Assembly: GCF_000724085.1 (NCBI RefSeq)
Contig: NZ_CCDL010000002.1
Span: 434,001-498,000 of the forward strand
DNA length: 64,000 nucleotides
Origin: Oceanobacillus manasiensis
GTDB lineage: Bacteria; Bacillota; Bacilli; Bacillales; Amphibacillaceae
Direction of reading: 5' to 3'
Below, one piece after another: positions 43,931 through 52,919 of the stretch (its first letter is position 1; the number at the start of each line of letters is the position of its first letter). The notes beneath the pieces were generated by a model. It did not search any database and was not told the origin of the DNA. It saw nothing but the letters and a program-made list of their open reading frames with translations. The position numbers and the translations under genes are program-made.

Positions 43931-45430
43931 TTGGAAAATACGTACTTAATTGAAAAGGACTTTAAGGAACTATTAAAAGAACAAAGTGCATACAAAGAAG
44001 CTATATCTCTTGCACATTGGGACATGAGAACCAAGATTCCCAGAAAAGGTGTAGAACAACGCTCAGAGGTAGTAGGTTTTCTAGCTGAGAAGTTACATCA
44101 GTTAGAGACTTCTGAAAAAATGAAGTATTTCATTGACGTACTTAAGGATAATACAAAAGATGAAATTATTCGAAAAACAGTCGAAGAATGTGAACAAAAT
44201 TATGAGCGTAACCGTAAAATACCACATGATGAATACAAAGAGTATGTCATGTTGCAGTCAAAATCTGAAGCAGTTTGGCAAGAAGCAAGGGAAAAGTCAG
44301 ATTTTTCCCTTTTTCAGCCATACTTAGAAGAATTAGTAGAACACAACAAAAAGTTCGCGAATTATTGGGGTTATGAGAAAAATATATATGATGCTCTGCT
44401 ACATAATTATGAACCAGGTGTTACAACGGAAACATTAGATCAGGTGTTCCCTTCGTTACGAAACTCGCTAACAGGATTATTGGAAAAAATAAAGCATAGC
44501 AGTGTAAAGCCAGATCCTCAAGCACTTAAAGGACATTTTCCAAAAGCGAAACAGGAAGCATTTACGTTAGATATTTTGGAAAGAATGGGCTATGATTTCA
44601 GTTCAGGGAGATTAGATGAAACTATTCACCCTTTTGCTATTTCCTTAAATATGAACGATGTACGTGTTACAACTCGATATGATGTAGAGGATTTTCGTAT
44701 GGCAGTTTTCGGTACGATCCATGAAGGTGGCCATGCGCTTTACGAACAAAATATTAACCCTAATTTAGCAAATACACCATTGGCAACTGGAACTTCCATG
44801 GGCATTCATGAATCACAATCCTTATTTTGGGAAAACTTTATAGGGAGAAGTGAATCATTTTGGAAGAGCCACTATGATCTATTTAAAAACTATGCACCGG
44901 ATGGCTTTCAAACTGTACCATTAGATCAATTCTATCGGGCTGTTAATGAAGTGAAACCATCATATATTAGAATAGAAGCAGATGAGTTAACTTATCCACT
45001 TCATATTATGGTACGCTATGAGCTTGAAAAAGCACTAATGAATAATGATATACAGGTGAAAGACTTACCAGGTCTGTGGAATGAAAAGATGAAAGACTAT
45101 TTAGGGATAATACCACCAACAGATAAAGAGGGTGTATTACAAGACATTCATTGGTCTGGAGGAGATTTTGGTTATTTTCCATCCTATGCTTTAGGTTACA
45201 TGTATGCAGCACAATTTAATCATACGTTGAATAAGGAAATGAATGTAAACAACTTGATTGCTTCAGGAGATTTTCAACAAATTCGAGAGTGGTTTACGAA
45301 ACATGTTCACCAATTTGGTAAGATGAAAAAACCATTAGAAATTGTTAACGATGTTACAGGTGAATCTTTAAATGCAAAGTACCTGGTCGACTATTTAACA
45401 AAGAAATATAGCGGTATATATCAGTTTTAA
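43931..45430 (+). CDS. ypwA: Metal-dependent carboxypeptidase (M32 family)
   Basis: This 499-residue zinc or cobalt carboxypeptidase of family M32 has the motif GTIHEGGHALYEQN near residue 265 and the conserved GTSMGIHESQSLFWENFIGR and RIEADELTYPLHIMVRYELE segments. The family releases C-terminal residues from short peptides in the cytoplasm. There is no signal peptide. It starts at TTG directly after the ypsC stop, with GGGGGAGAAG as ribosome-binding site, which suggests translational coupling. It matches B. subtilis YpwA in length and kind. Confidence 0.93.
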   Translation: MENTYLIEKDFKELLKEQSAYKEAISLAHWDMRTKIPRKGVEQRSEVVGFLAEKLHQLETSEKMKYFIDVLKDNTKDEIIRKTVEECEQNYERNRKIPHDEYKEYVMLQSKSEAVWQEAREKSDFSLFQPYLEELVEHNKKFANYWGYEKNIYDALLHNYEPGVTTETLDQVFPSLRNSLTGLLEKIKHSSVKPDPQALKGHFPKAKQEAFTLDILERMGYDFSSGRLDETIHPFAISLNMNDVRVTTRYDVEDFRMAVFGTIHEGGHALYEQNINPNLANTPLATGTSMGIHESQSLFWENFIGRSESFWKSHYDLFKNYAPDGFQTVPLDQFYRAVNEVKPSYIRIEADELTYPLHIMVRYELEKALMNNDIQVKDLPGLWNEKMKDYLGIIPPTDKEGVLQDIHWSGGDFGYFPSYALGYMYAAQFNHTLNKEMNVNNLIASGDFQQIREWFTKHVHQFGKMKKPLEIVNDVTGESLNAKYLVDYLTKKYSGIYQF

Positions 45431-45455
45431 TACAAAATTTATTAGAAGGTGCGCT

Positions 45456-46541
45456 ATGACATATATTTGTTCAACAGGAATAGGTGTTCCAACCAATACT
45501 ATTACTCAGGAGGAAATTACAGAGCTGGTACAAGATATTTTTCTTGACTCTAGTAGGCATATCACAAAATTGTTACCCGTGTTTCAAAACGCCGAGGTTA
45601 AAAGAAGGCAATTTGTTGTTGAAAAAGATTGGTTTCGCACAGAGCATAGCTTCCAGGAACGAAACGATCTTTACAAAGAGCATGCAGTGACCACTTCTCT
45701 TGAGGCAATTGATCAATGCCTTACAAACGAAGTGTTTTTAGAGAGTGATATTCCTCACTCGGCAATTGATATGTTATTATTTGTTTCTAGCACTGGTATA
45801 GCGACACCTTCTATTGACACGTACCTATTTAATCAAAGAGAATTTCGTAGTGATATTATACGAATGCCATTATGGGGCTTAGGATGTGCTGGAGGGGCTA
45901 TAGCTTTAGCACGTGCCCATGATTGGATCACAGCTAATCCAGATAAGACAGCGCTTGTGGTTTGCTGTGAGCTATGTAGCTTAACTTTTCAAAAAAGTGA
46001 TCTTAAAAAAAGTAATATTATAGGTAGTGCGTTATTTGGTGACGGAACAGCTGCGGCCTTATTAATTGGCGAAAACTCACCTTATAAAAGCAATCTCAAG
46101 CTTAACCCCGCAAAAATATTGCAAACAAGCTCTAAAACGAAAAAGAACAGCACGGATGTAATGGGGTGGAATGTAACAGATCAAGGACTTGAGGTTGTCT
46201 TTTCTAAGAGCATTCCATCCTTGGTTGAAACTTTCTGGCGTGAGCATTGTCAATCATTTTTTAAAAAAACTGATTTAGAAGAGAGCAGTATACATAACTA
46301 CATCGCCCATCCAGGTGGTAAAAAGGTGTTAGAAGCGATGGAGAATGTTCTAAAAACGTCAAAGAAGAAACTGAATCACTCTTATAGTGTCTTAAGAAAC
46401 CATGGGAATATGTCTTCAGCTACTGTTATATATGTTTTAGGTGAAGCGATGAGAGAACAAAACCCTTCGAAAGCAAGAAGTGTACTCTCTGCTCTTGGAC
46501 CTGGTTTCAGTTCAGAATTACTTTTGTTGGAGTGGACATGA
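45456..46541 (+). CDS. bpsA: Type III polyketide synthase
   Basis: This 361-residue chalcone-synthase-like enzyme has the catalytic triad: C144 in GLGCAGG, H285 in IAHPGG and N318 in RNHGNMSSA. B. subtilis BpsA (BcsA) extends long acyl-CoAs with malonyl-CoA to triketide and tetraketide alkylpyrones, which BpsB methylates. The same pairing occurs here. The residues lining the acyl tunnel cannot be judged by eye. It is 25 bp after ypwA and overlaps bpsB by ATGA. A second membrane methyltransferase-like gene follows. Confidence 0.92.
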   Translation: MTYICSTGIGVPTNTITQEEITELVQDIFLDSSRHITKLLPVFQNAEVKRRQFVVEKDWFRTEHSFQERNDLYKEHAVTTSLEAIDQCLTNEVFLESDIPHSAIDMLLFVSSTGIATPSIDTYLFNQREFRSDIIRMPLWGLGCAGGAIALARAHDWITANPDKTALVVCCELCSLTFQKSDLKKSNIIGSALFGDGTAAALLIGENSPYKSNLKLNPAKILQTSSKTKKNSTDVMGWNVTDQGLEVVFSKSIPSLVETFWREHCQSFFKKTDLEESSIHNYIAHPGGKKVLEAMENVLKTSKKKLNHSYSVLRNHGNMSSATVIYVLGEAMREQNPSKARSVLSALGPGFSSELLLLEWT

Positions 46542-47080
46542 TGTTACCAGGCCTATTATGGGGATTGTTTATCTTCTTAATTATCCAACGATTGCTTGAG
46601 GTTTATATAGCGAAGCGGAATGAGCGATGGCTTAAAGCCCATGGGGGAATAGAACGAGGAAAAGAACATTATAAATGGTTTATCATTGTGCACACTCTCT
46701 TCTTTATATCTTTACTATTGGAAGTTTTTATTAAACAGGAAGTAGTACATAACCCTGCGTTCATACTAGTTACCCTCTTCATTCTAACGCAAGTGTTTCG
46801 GGTTTGGTGTATTACGTCGCTTGGGAAGTTTTGGAATACGAAGATTATTGTTTCTCCAAACTACCCACTGATTAAAACAGGACCATATAAATACATTGCT
46901 CATCCTAATTATGTAGTAGTTGGGATAGAGCTCTTTATTATTCCACTTATGTACGAAGCTTATATTACTAGCATTGTTTTCCCTATCTTGCACATTCTCC
47001 TGCTCTTGATCCGTATACCAGCAGAAGAGCGAGTACTCCGGGAGACGACGGTATCTAACTCATGGAGCAGTCAGCGTTAA
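46538..47080 (+). CDS. bpsB: Isoprenylcysteine carboxyl methyltransferase-family membrane protein
   Basis: This 180-residue membrane protein has about five hydrophobic helices and the ICMT-type C-terminal segment TGPYKYIAHPNYVVVGIEL and a final glutamate in RIPAEERVL. In B. subtilis BpsB (YpbQ) methylates alkylpyrones made by BpsA. The ATG at 46538 overlaps the bpsA stop (ATGA) and follows TTGGAGTGG; a GTG at 46532 is less likely. The gene should act on the polyketide product in the membrane. Confidence 0.88.
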   Translation: MMLPGLLWGLFIFLIIQRLLEVYIAKRNERWLKAHGGIERGKEHYKWFIIVHTLFFISLLLEVFIKQEVVHNPAFILVTLFILTQVFRVWCITSLGKFWNTKIIVSPNYPLIKTGPYKYIAHPNYVVVGIELFIIPLMYEAYITSIVFPILHILLLLIRIPAEERVLRETTVSNSWSSQR

Positions 47081-47201
47081 GCTAGCTGTTCTTTTTATAT
47101 TAATCGAAAATATTAATTGAATATGCTTCTATCATGATCTCATAATTTACGAAATGATTGCTCATACTAAACCGAAAAGTAGAGTAGAGGAGAGGGTTTT
47201 C

Positions 47202-47711
47202 GTGTTCGTACCTTGGATGTGGTTTGCGATACTTGGATTAGTGGTCGAAAGGATTGCTGCCACTCAAATTTCTAGCAGGAATGAGCGGTGGCTTTTAGAG
47301 AAAGGAGGGAGAAGCTCCATTGATAAGCATTACCTCGGCTTACTATTTGTCCAATATTTAAGTTTTGGAGCTATCATGGTTGAAATATTATTTATTAAGC
47401 AAACAGCAATGTCATTCCACGTTTTCTTTTTTGTTTGCTGTGTTATTGTTCTTTGTGCGAAATGGTGGTGTATTCGATCTGCAGGAATGTTCTGGAATGC
47501 AAAGAAAATCACATTACCGCGGGTACGGTTGTTTAAACAAGGACCATATAAATATGTGAAAGAACCAGAGTATCTTATTACGTTATTTGAAATTGCTTTT
47601 ATTCCCCTCTTTTTTGGAGCGTATATTACAGCATGTGTTTTTCCGCTTTTATATATGTTCTATTTCAAAGCTACCCAAAGCGGGGGAAGCAAAGTATATA
47701 CGAATGCATAA
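47202..47711 (+). CDS. Second ICMT-like membrane protein, paralogue of BpsB
   Basis: This 169-residue protein shares the layout of the preceding gene: VVERIAATQISSRNERWLLEKGG matches the BpsB start RLLEVYIAKRNERWLKAHGG, and FKQGPYKYVKEPEYLITLFE matches IKTGPYKYIAHPNYVVVGIE. It has four or five hydrophobic helices. The histidine and asparagine of HPNY are replaced by EPEY, and the C-terminal glutamate pair of RIPAEERVL is missing (YFKATQSGG instead). It could be inactive or act on another substrate. GTG at 47202 follows GAGGAGAGGG; an ATG at 47154 has no such site. Confidence 0.75.
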   Translation: MFVPWMWFAILGLVVERIAATQISSRNERWLLEKGGRSSIDKHYLGLLFVQYLSFGAIMVEILFIKQTAMSFHVFFFVCCVIVLCAKWWCIRSAGMFWNAKKITLPRVRLFKQGPYKYVKEPEYLITLFEIAFIPLFFGAYITACVFPLLYMFYFKATQSGGSKVYTNA

Positions 47712-47740
47712 AAAAAGCCAGCATTAGCTGGCTTTTTCGT
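47712..47740. terminator. Bidirectional terminator after the bps operon
   Basis: The 11-bp stem AAAAAGCCAGC / GCTGGCTTTTT (47712-47722 with 47727-47737) has a tetraloop ATTA and serves both convergent transcripts. It overlaps the last codons of the leftward gene. Confidence 0.88.
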
Positions 47741-48407
47741 TATTCATTCTTTTTGCGATATACATAAATGGAGTATCTATTACTGCAACAATAAATTTAA
47801 TAACATACGTCGTTAAGAGAATCTCAAGCCATACGGACAATGGAAATTGACCATAAAAAGCTATTGTACAGAACACGACGGAATCCAGCAATTGACTTAT
47901 TACTGTACTACCATTATTTCTAATCCAAAGCTGCCGATCAGATGGAAATAACTTCCTTAGCTTGTCATATATCCATACATCGAAATATTGACTAACAATA
48001 TATGCTGCAAGGCTTCCGGCAGCGACACGCACTACCAACCCAAAAATCGTAGCAAGTGAACCATGTGCAATGTCATCACCAGCTGGTTGAAAGGAGAGGG
48101 AGAACTGCATGACAACCGTCATAGTTATTAAGGTAGCAAAACCTATCCATACCGCTTTCTTTGCTTCCTTTTTCCCATACTTTTCGTTGAGAATGTCGGT
48201 TGCTAGATATGCTGTTCCATACATGATATTTCCCAAGGTTGCTGTCAAACCAAGTAGTTCGACAGTCTTGAGTACTTGCATATTTGCGACGACAGTTGAC
48301 ATTCCAATCCACACAAATAAACCTGTTTTACCAAATAGTCGATAAAACAAGAGTAAAAGAGAGAAATTAATAATTGCAAACAAAATCCATATAAATTCAT
48401 TTGACAT
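47724..48407 (-). CDS. ypdP: Queuosine precursor transporter (VUT/YhhQ family)
   Basis: This 227-residue integral membrane protein has about six helices and the family segments ANMQVLKTVELLGLTATLGN, GTAYLATDILNEKYGKKEA and a QLLDSVVFCTIAFYG helix. YhhQ-type proteins import queuosine precursors such as preQ0 or preQ1 used to modify tRNA. A preQ1-I riboswitch lies immediately upstream, which independently supports this job. AAGGAGG, part of the riboswitch, is also its ribosome-binding site. B. subtilis YpdP is the named relative. Confidence 0.92.
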   Translation of the reverse strand: MSNEFIWILFAIINFSLLLLFYRLFGKTGLFVWIGMSTVVANMQVLKTVELLGLTATLGNIMYGTAYLATDILNEKYGKKEAKKAVWIGFATLITMTVVMQFSLSFQPAGDDIAHGSLATIFGLVVRVAAGSLAAYIVSQYFDVWIYDKLRKLFPSDRQLWIRNNGSTVISQLLDSVVFCTIAFYGQFPLSVWLEILLTTYVIKFIVAVIDTPFMYIAKRMNNEKAS

Positions 48408-48414
48408 AAAAATG

Positions 48415-48456
48415 CCTCCTTAGTTTTGATAACGCGGGAGTTTGCGAACCGCGAAA
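48415..48456 (-). promoter_or_regulatory. PreQ1-I riboswitch
   Basis: On the minus strand the leader reads a P1 stem CGCGG, a loop TTCGCAAACTC, the returning arm CCGCG, then TTATCAAAACTAAGGAGG. This is the compact preQ1 class I pattern: a GC-rich stem with an internal CTA/A-rich pseudoknot tail next to the ribosome-binding site. Binding of preQ1 should hide AGGAGG and reduce translation of the transporter. It is the shortest natural riboswitch class. TATAAT on the minus strand at 48462-48467 is a plausible -10. Confidence 0.9.
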
Positions 48457-48507
48457 GTATTATTATAGCATATTTTCCGTTTTATGTGCGAAATAGATAC
48501 AGAAACA

Positions 48508-48541
48508 GAAAAAGCGGTAATCCTTTTACAGATTACCGCTT
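48508..48541 (-). terminator. Terminator of the cold-shock gene
   Basis: On the minus strand the 11-bp stem AAGCGGTAATC / GATTACCGCTT (48541-48531 with 48522-48512) is followed by TTTCTG. It lies 16 bp after the csp stop and before the preQ1 leader. Confidence 0.8.
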
Positions 48542-48556
48542 CTATATACAGTACAC

Positions 48557-48757
48557 TTATTTTTTTGTTACATTAGCAGCTTGTGGGCCACGTTCGCCTT
48601 CAACTATTTCAAAAGAAACTTCTTGTCCTTCTTCTAATGATTTGAAGCCTTCCTCTTGAATTGCAGAATAATGTACGAATACATCATTTCCTTCTTCTAA
48701 TTGGATGAAGCCATAGCCTTTTTCTGCGTTAAACCATTTTACTACACCGTTTTCCAT
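48557..48757 (-). CDS. cspD: Cold-shock protein
   Basis: This 66-residue cold-shock domain protein is an RNA chaperone that melts structured mRNA. The RNP1 motif KGYGFIQ and RNP2 DVFVHY are intact, and the C-terminus is [13 protein letters not shown]. The start [10 protein letters not shown] is at 48757, after AGGAGG; an in-frame codon further upstream at 48784 would add a non-family N-terminus. Which paralogue (CspB, CspC or CspD) it is cannot be told from this sequence; the B. subtilis gene in a comparable position is cspD. A long palindrome lies upstream of the leader. Confidence 0.9.
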   Translation of the reverse strand: MENGVVKWFNAEKGYGFIQLEEGNDVFVHYSAIQEEGFKSLEEGQEVSFEIVEGERGPQAANVTKK

Positions 48758-48838
48758 GAATATAATCCTCCTAGAAACTTTCACGCTTACAATAATGAAA
48801 CGTGTTAATACAAAGTAGAATTATGGAACATAAATAAA

Positions 48839-48893
48839 GGCAGCATCTATAGAGGAGTAGGATCACGTTACATCCACTTCTATAGAAGCTGCC
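48839..48893. repeat. Long palindromic hairpin between csp and fhs
   Basis: GGCAGC (48839-48844) pairs with GCTGCC (48888-48893), CTATAG pairs with CTATAG, and AGTAGGAT pairs with ATCCACT, giving a stem of about 24 bp with small defects and an 8-nt loop. On the minus strand it is followed by TTTATTTATG, so it could act as a leftward terminator. On the plus strand there is no T tract. Nothing else is recognisable in the 300 bp between csp and fhs. Confidence 0.6.
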
Positions 48894-49058
48894 TGTGTCA
48901 TTAAGGATCCATACATCTTCTTTGCTTGTACCTAATATAGCTTATATAGACTTGTCAGTCAAGAAGTAGCCATTATTTCTTCTAGGATTTTTATAAAAGT
49001 ACAGGTATAATTAAACCGTTTCAACATATTCAACAAACCACTAAGACAGAAGGGAATA

Positions 49059-50735
49059 ATGAGAGTGAAATCAGACATTGAAATTGCCCAAGAAACAACA
49101 TTAAAACCAATTCAAGCTATCGCATTACAACTAGGTTTGACTGATGAAGACTGGGAGCCCTATGGAAGAACAAAAGCAAAGCTTTCCACTGGACTTTTAG
49201 AGAAATTAGATGAGCGACCTGAAGGGAAAGTCGTTTTGGTTACGTCCATTAATCCGACAGCAGCTGGTGAAGGGAAATCAACCGTAACTGTTGGTTTAGG
49301 ACAGGCATTAAACAAGCTTGGAGAAAAAGCTATTATTGCCTTGCGTGAACCTAGTCTTGGTCCTGTAATGGGATTAAAAGGCGGAGCAGCTGGGGGTGGG
49401 TACTCGCAAGTTCTTCCAATGGAGGATATTAACTTGCATTTTACTGGTGACCTCCATGCTATTACGACAGCAAACAACGCATTGTCAGCACTTATAGATA
49501 ATCATATACATAGAGGAAATAAGCTGCAAATTGACCCACGAAGAGTGGAATGGAACAGAGTAATCGACATGAACGATAGGGCATTAAGAGAAGTCGTTGT
49601 AGGGCTAGGTGGACCAGCCAAAGGCGTTCCGCGAGAAGAAGCGTTTAGCATTACAGTTGCATCAGAGATTATGGCTGTTTTGTGTTTGGCTAAAGACCTA
49701 AAGGATTTGAAACGCCGACTTAAGAAAATTGTAATTGGCTACACATATGAAGAAAAGCCCGTTACGGTTGAGGATCTAGAAGTGGAGGGGGCTTTAACTG
49801 TTTTGCTTAAAGAAGCTTTAAAACCAAACCTTGTCCAAACAACAGAAAATACGCCTGCCATTATACATGGAGGTCCATTTGCAAATATCGCCCATGGCTG
49901 TAACAGTATTATCGCTACGAAAACAGCTGCAAAACTAGGAGATTATGTTGTGACCGAAGCTGGATTTGGAGCAGATCTTGGCGCAGAGAAATTTTTAAAT
50001 ATAAAATCCAGAGCTGGGGAAATTCAACCAAGCGCTGTCGTTATTGTTGCTACAATCCGTGCTTTAAAGATGCATGGAGGAGTTGGGAAGTGTGAACTAA
50101 CAACAGAAAATGTAGAAGCTATTTCAAGTGGTGTCGAAAACTTAAAGAAACATATGGAGACGATTGAATCCTTCGGTCTTCCATATGTTGTAGCAATTAA
50201 TAAATTCCCAACAGATACAGAAAGAGAAATAGACTTTTTGAAAGAATGGTGCTCCACTAATAATGTGGAGGTAGCATTAACAGATGTTTGGAAAAACGGA
50301 GGAGCAGGTGGTTTCGACTTAGCAAAAAAAGTCATACAAAAAGCAGAAGAGCCGGCCACAAACTTAAAATTTACGTATGACCTACATGACTCTTTAGAGG
50401 AAAAGATTAGGAAAGTAGCGCAAACCGTATATGGGGCAAATGATATTGTTTTAAGCGCTAAAGCACGTAATCAGTTAGCGTTTTTTGAAAAAGAGGGTTG
50501 GGGGAACTTACCTATTTGTATGGCAAAAACCCAATATGCTTTATCTAATGATCCTTCACAAGTAGGCCGTCCAACGAATTTCACCATTCAAATTCGTGAG
50601 CTTCGAGCCTCTGTCGGAGCAGAATTTATTGTTGTCTTAACTGGGGATGTAATGACAATGCCGGGCTTACCTCAGCATCCTGCAGCATTAAATATGGATG
50701 TTACGGATGATGGTAAGATTGTAGGGCTTTTCTAA
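49059..50735 (+). CDS. fhs: Formate-tetrahydrofolate ligase
   Basis: This 558-residue enzyme makes 10-formyl-tetrahydrofolate from formate, ATP and tetrahydrofolate. The P-loop-like [20 protein letters not shown], the [20 protein letters not shown] segment, HFTGDLHAI and [15 protein letters not shown] are diagnostic. B. subtilis lacks fhs, so this is a lineage difference from the model. No ZTP riboswitch is visible upstream. Its stop overlaps the ypgQ start (TAATG). Confidence 0.96.
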   Translation: MRVKSDIEIAQETTLKPIQAIALQLGLTDEDWEPYGRTKAKLSTGLLEKLDERPEGKVVLVTSINPTAAGEGKSTVTVGLGQALNKLGEKAIIALREPSLGPVMGLKGGAAGGGYSQVLPMEDINLHFTGDLHAITTANNALSALIDNHIHRGNKLQIDPRRVEWNRVIDMNDRALREVVVGLGGPAKGVPREEAFSITVASEIMAVLCLAKDLKDLKRRLKKIVIGYTYEEKPVTVEDLEVEGALTVLLKEALKPNLVQTTENTPAIIHGGPFANIAHGCNSIIATKTAAKLGDYVVTEAGFGADLGAEKFLNIKSRAGEIQPSAVVIVATIRALKMHGGVGKCELTTENVEAISSGVENLKKHMETIESFGLPYVVAINKFPTDTEREIDFLKEWCSTNNVEVALTDVWKNGGAGGFDLAKKVIQKAEEPATNLKFTYDLHDSLEEKIRKVAQTVYGANDIVLSAKARNQLAFFEKEGWGNLPICMAKTQYALSNDPSQVGRPTNFTIQIRELRASVGAEFIVVLTGDVMTMPGLPQHPAALNMDVTDDGKIVGLF

Positions 50736-51325
50736 TGGATAAACACAAACAATTATCCGCTATTCGAGAATATGTGAAAGCTCTTTTTATAAATGAACGC
50801 ACAGGCCACGACCTATACCATTTACAACGTGTAACACACACGGCGAAATTAATTGCTTGTGAAGAGGATGCTAACTTATTTCTAAGTGAGGCTATCGCAT
50901 GGCTACATGATACGACAGATCATAAACTTGTTGAAAGCGAAGAACAGGCCAAAATCACACTAAGAAAATTTTTAGACTCTATTCTTTTGTCTGAATCGGA
51001 GATAGAAGAGATTTTGGAAGCAATCACCACTATTTCGTTTAGCAAAGAGGAAGAGCCCTCCACGCTAGAGGGTAAAATAGTACAGGACGCAGATCGCCTG
51101 GATGCAATGGGTGCTATTGGTATTGCAAGAGCTTTTACTTATGGAGGCGCTAAAAAAAGGTTTATGTATCATGAAGAGGAAAAAGATCACACGATTCAAC
51201 ATTTTTATGATAAATTATTAAAGCTGAAATCTACTATGCATACAGCCTCTGCAAGGACTATAGCTGAGGAAAGACATCTATTTATGCAACAATTTCTTGA
51301 TCAGTTTTATAAAGAATGGAACTAG
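50735..51325 (+). CDS. ypgQ: HD-domain hydrolase YpgQ
   Basis: This 196-residue metal-dependent phosphohydrolase of the HD superfamily carries the ligands H24 and D25-type GHDLYHLQRV, the HD pair in IAWLHDTTDH, and IVQDADRLDAMGAIG. Length and these segments fit B. subtilis YpgQ, for which pyrophosphatase activity has been proposed. It begins one base into the fhs stop, which suggests co-translation. A possible role in nucleotide housekeeping next to one-carbon metabolism is inference. Confidence 0.85.
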   Translation: MDKHKQLSAIREYVKALFINERTGHDLYHLQRVTHTAKLIACEEDANLFLSEAIAWLHDTTDHKLVESEEQAKITLRKFLDSILLSESEIEEILEAITTISFSKEEEPSTLEGKIVQDADRLDAMGAIGIARAFTYGGAKKRFMYHEEEKDHTIQHFYDKLLKLKSTMHTASARTIAEERHLFMQQFLDQFYKEWN

Positions 51326-51363
51326 AAAAAGCAGGCATCTTTATAAGGATGTCTGCTTTTTAA
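51326..51363. terminator. Bidirectional terminator after ypgQ
   Basis: A 14-bp stem AAAAAGCAGGCATC / GATGTCTGCTTTTT (51326-51339 with 51348-51361, one G-T pair) lies between convergent genes. Confidence 0.88.
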
Positions 51364-51370
51364 TTTCTTT

Positions 51371-51733
51371 TTATCGCAAAATGCCTTCTCTTTTAATTTT
51401 TCCACTTTGAATTAACCAATTATGCTGAAAAATCTCTGTGATAACGAGAAGGACTGCTGTCAGTATGGCACCAAGTGGTGTAACACCAGTATTAGCAAAC
51501 ACCCATGCACCGATATAAATACCAACAGCGGAGATAACAAAATCCAATGCCAGAACAGAACCTTTCGTTTTTTTACTAAGTAACATTAACTCGGCAGTAT
51601 AGCCGATAACGGCAAGCAATGCTCCAATTAAGATTGGCTGATACCAATAAGCGAATTGCACATTTGGTAAGAGCCAGGAGGCAATAATAATTCCTAAGGG
51701 TGTGATAATTAATTTTAGTAACATGCCAGTCAT
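51371..51733 (-). CDS. DUF2512-like membrane protein
   Basis: This 120-residue protein consists of four hydrophobic helices with short loops (about 3-21, 30-50, 60-82 and 85-108). It resembles the YndM/DUF2512 family of small membrane proteins in Bacillus, several of which are linked to sporulation. The ATG at 51733 follows AAAGGTGG by 5 nt; a GTG at 51742 lies inside that site. There is no catalytic motif and function is unknown. Confidence 0.65.
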   Translation of the reverse strand: MTGMLLKLIITPLGIIIASWLLPNVQFAYWYQPILIGALLAVIGYTAELMLLSKKTKGSVLALDFVISAVGIYIGAWVFANTGVTPLGAILTAVLLVITEIFQHNWLIQSGKIKREGILR

Positions 51734-51804
51734 AGAACCCACCTTTTATTCATTTGATAGGTTAGTATATGTAGCCCATGATTTTCTATACTACTTAATT
51801 TCGC

Positions 51805-52830
51805 TTATTGTATTACACGTTTTACACCGATGTATCTTTCTTTCCAATAACTGTTTTCTAACTCAGTAATCTGAACACCGCTTGATTCACTGGCATGAAT
51901 AAATTTACCATCACCAATATAAATACCCATATGGGATGGACCAGGTTTATAGGTTTCAAAGAAGACCAAATCTCCAACAGACTTTGATTCTACACTTGTG
52001 GAAAAATTCCACATGTCACTTACTGTCCTTGGGGTTTCAATTCCCTGTATATTGAACACATATTGGATAAAACCACTGCAGTCAAATCCATTGGGTGTCG
52101 TACCACCCCAAAGATAAGGAACGCCAATAAAGGACCGGGCCTCGGTAACGAGATTTCCACCATTTATCCCTTTAACGTCTACCTCCTTGACCTCGTTTAC
52201 TTCTTCTTCTTTTTCATTGTTATCTTGTTCGTTTGATACACTATCTTCTGACTTTTCTTCTTTAACTTTCTTATGTGTCTTAACTTTTACTGCTGGTGCT
52301 TCTGCTAACTTAATACCATCATGTTCTCCACTAGCGATAATAAGCGCTTCTTTTGTAAGAGGACCGTAAATTCCATCAACGTTTCCTTTGTAATAACCAA
52401 AATACTGTAGGGCGTGTTGAATTGTCTCTATCTTATCTCCAGTTAGCCCAGGATATACTTCAGAAGAAAGATTTTGAACTTGTTTTAGATAAAGGTCTTT
52501 TTCGGTTTCGATTAGAGCGAGTATCGTTTCCTCATCTGCCTGGCCATTAATTTTTATATTGTGATCCGCCTGGAAATTTTTTAAAGCATGTGCAGTCATT
52601 TCACTAAATTCTCCATCGAAGTTAGAGTCAGTATAATTAAGTTTGTTAAGCTTTTTTTGCAGAAGCTTAATCGATTCTCCATGTTCTCCAAATTCTAGCT
52701 GCTCTGTCTCTATTAATAGTTTATTTTGCAGTTCAGGGTATGCATCAACGTAATTAACGAGCGGTTGGCTAAGTACATAACTATACAATATGGAATGTTT
52801 TACTACATGTTCCATTGTCCCATTCAGCAT
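51805..52830 (-). CDS. NlpC/P60 peptidoglycan hydrolase with two PG-binding domains
   Basis: This 341-residue protein has two peptidoglycan-binding type 1 domains (about 44-107 and 128-168), a lysine and glutamate-rich linker (180-222) and a C-terminal NlpC/P60 endopeptidase (223-341). The catalytic C251 is in GFDCSGFIQYVF, H300 in SHMGIYIG and H312 in FIHASES. It should cut the gamma-D-glutamyl-diaminopimelate bond in stem peptides. The N-terminus lacks a clear signal peptide; SILYSYVLSQPLVNYVDA is at most a weak one. AAAGGGGA precedes the ATG. Confidence 0.88.
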   Translation of the reverse strand: MLNGTMEHVVKHSILYSYVLSQPLVNYVDAYPELQNKLLIETEQLEFGEHGESIKLLQKKLNKLNYTDSNFDGEFSEMTAHALKNFQADHNIKINGQADEETILALIETEKDLYLKQVQNLSSEVYPGLTGDKIETIQHALQYFGYYKGNVDGIYGPLTKEALIIASGEHDGIKLAEAPAVKVKTHKKVKEEKSEDSVSNEQDNNEKEEEVNEVKEVDVKGINGGNLVTEARSFIGVPYLWGGTTPNGFDCSGFIQYVFNIQGIETPRTVSDMWNFSTSVESKSVGDLVFFETYKPGPSHMGIYIGDGKFIHASESSGVQITELENSYWKERYIGVKRVIQ

Positions 52831-52919
52831 GCAACTATCCCCTTTCCCGGTATGTTAGCTCTTAACAGATTTATGTAGAAAATTATATTTTCATGCGTTA
52901 CGAGTATGTTACAATAAGA

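Noticed and set aside
48895-49058. Possible ZTP riboswitch before fhs
   Set aside because: The leader lacks the conserved ZTP core; only a long simple hairpin is present further upstream.
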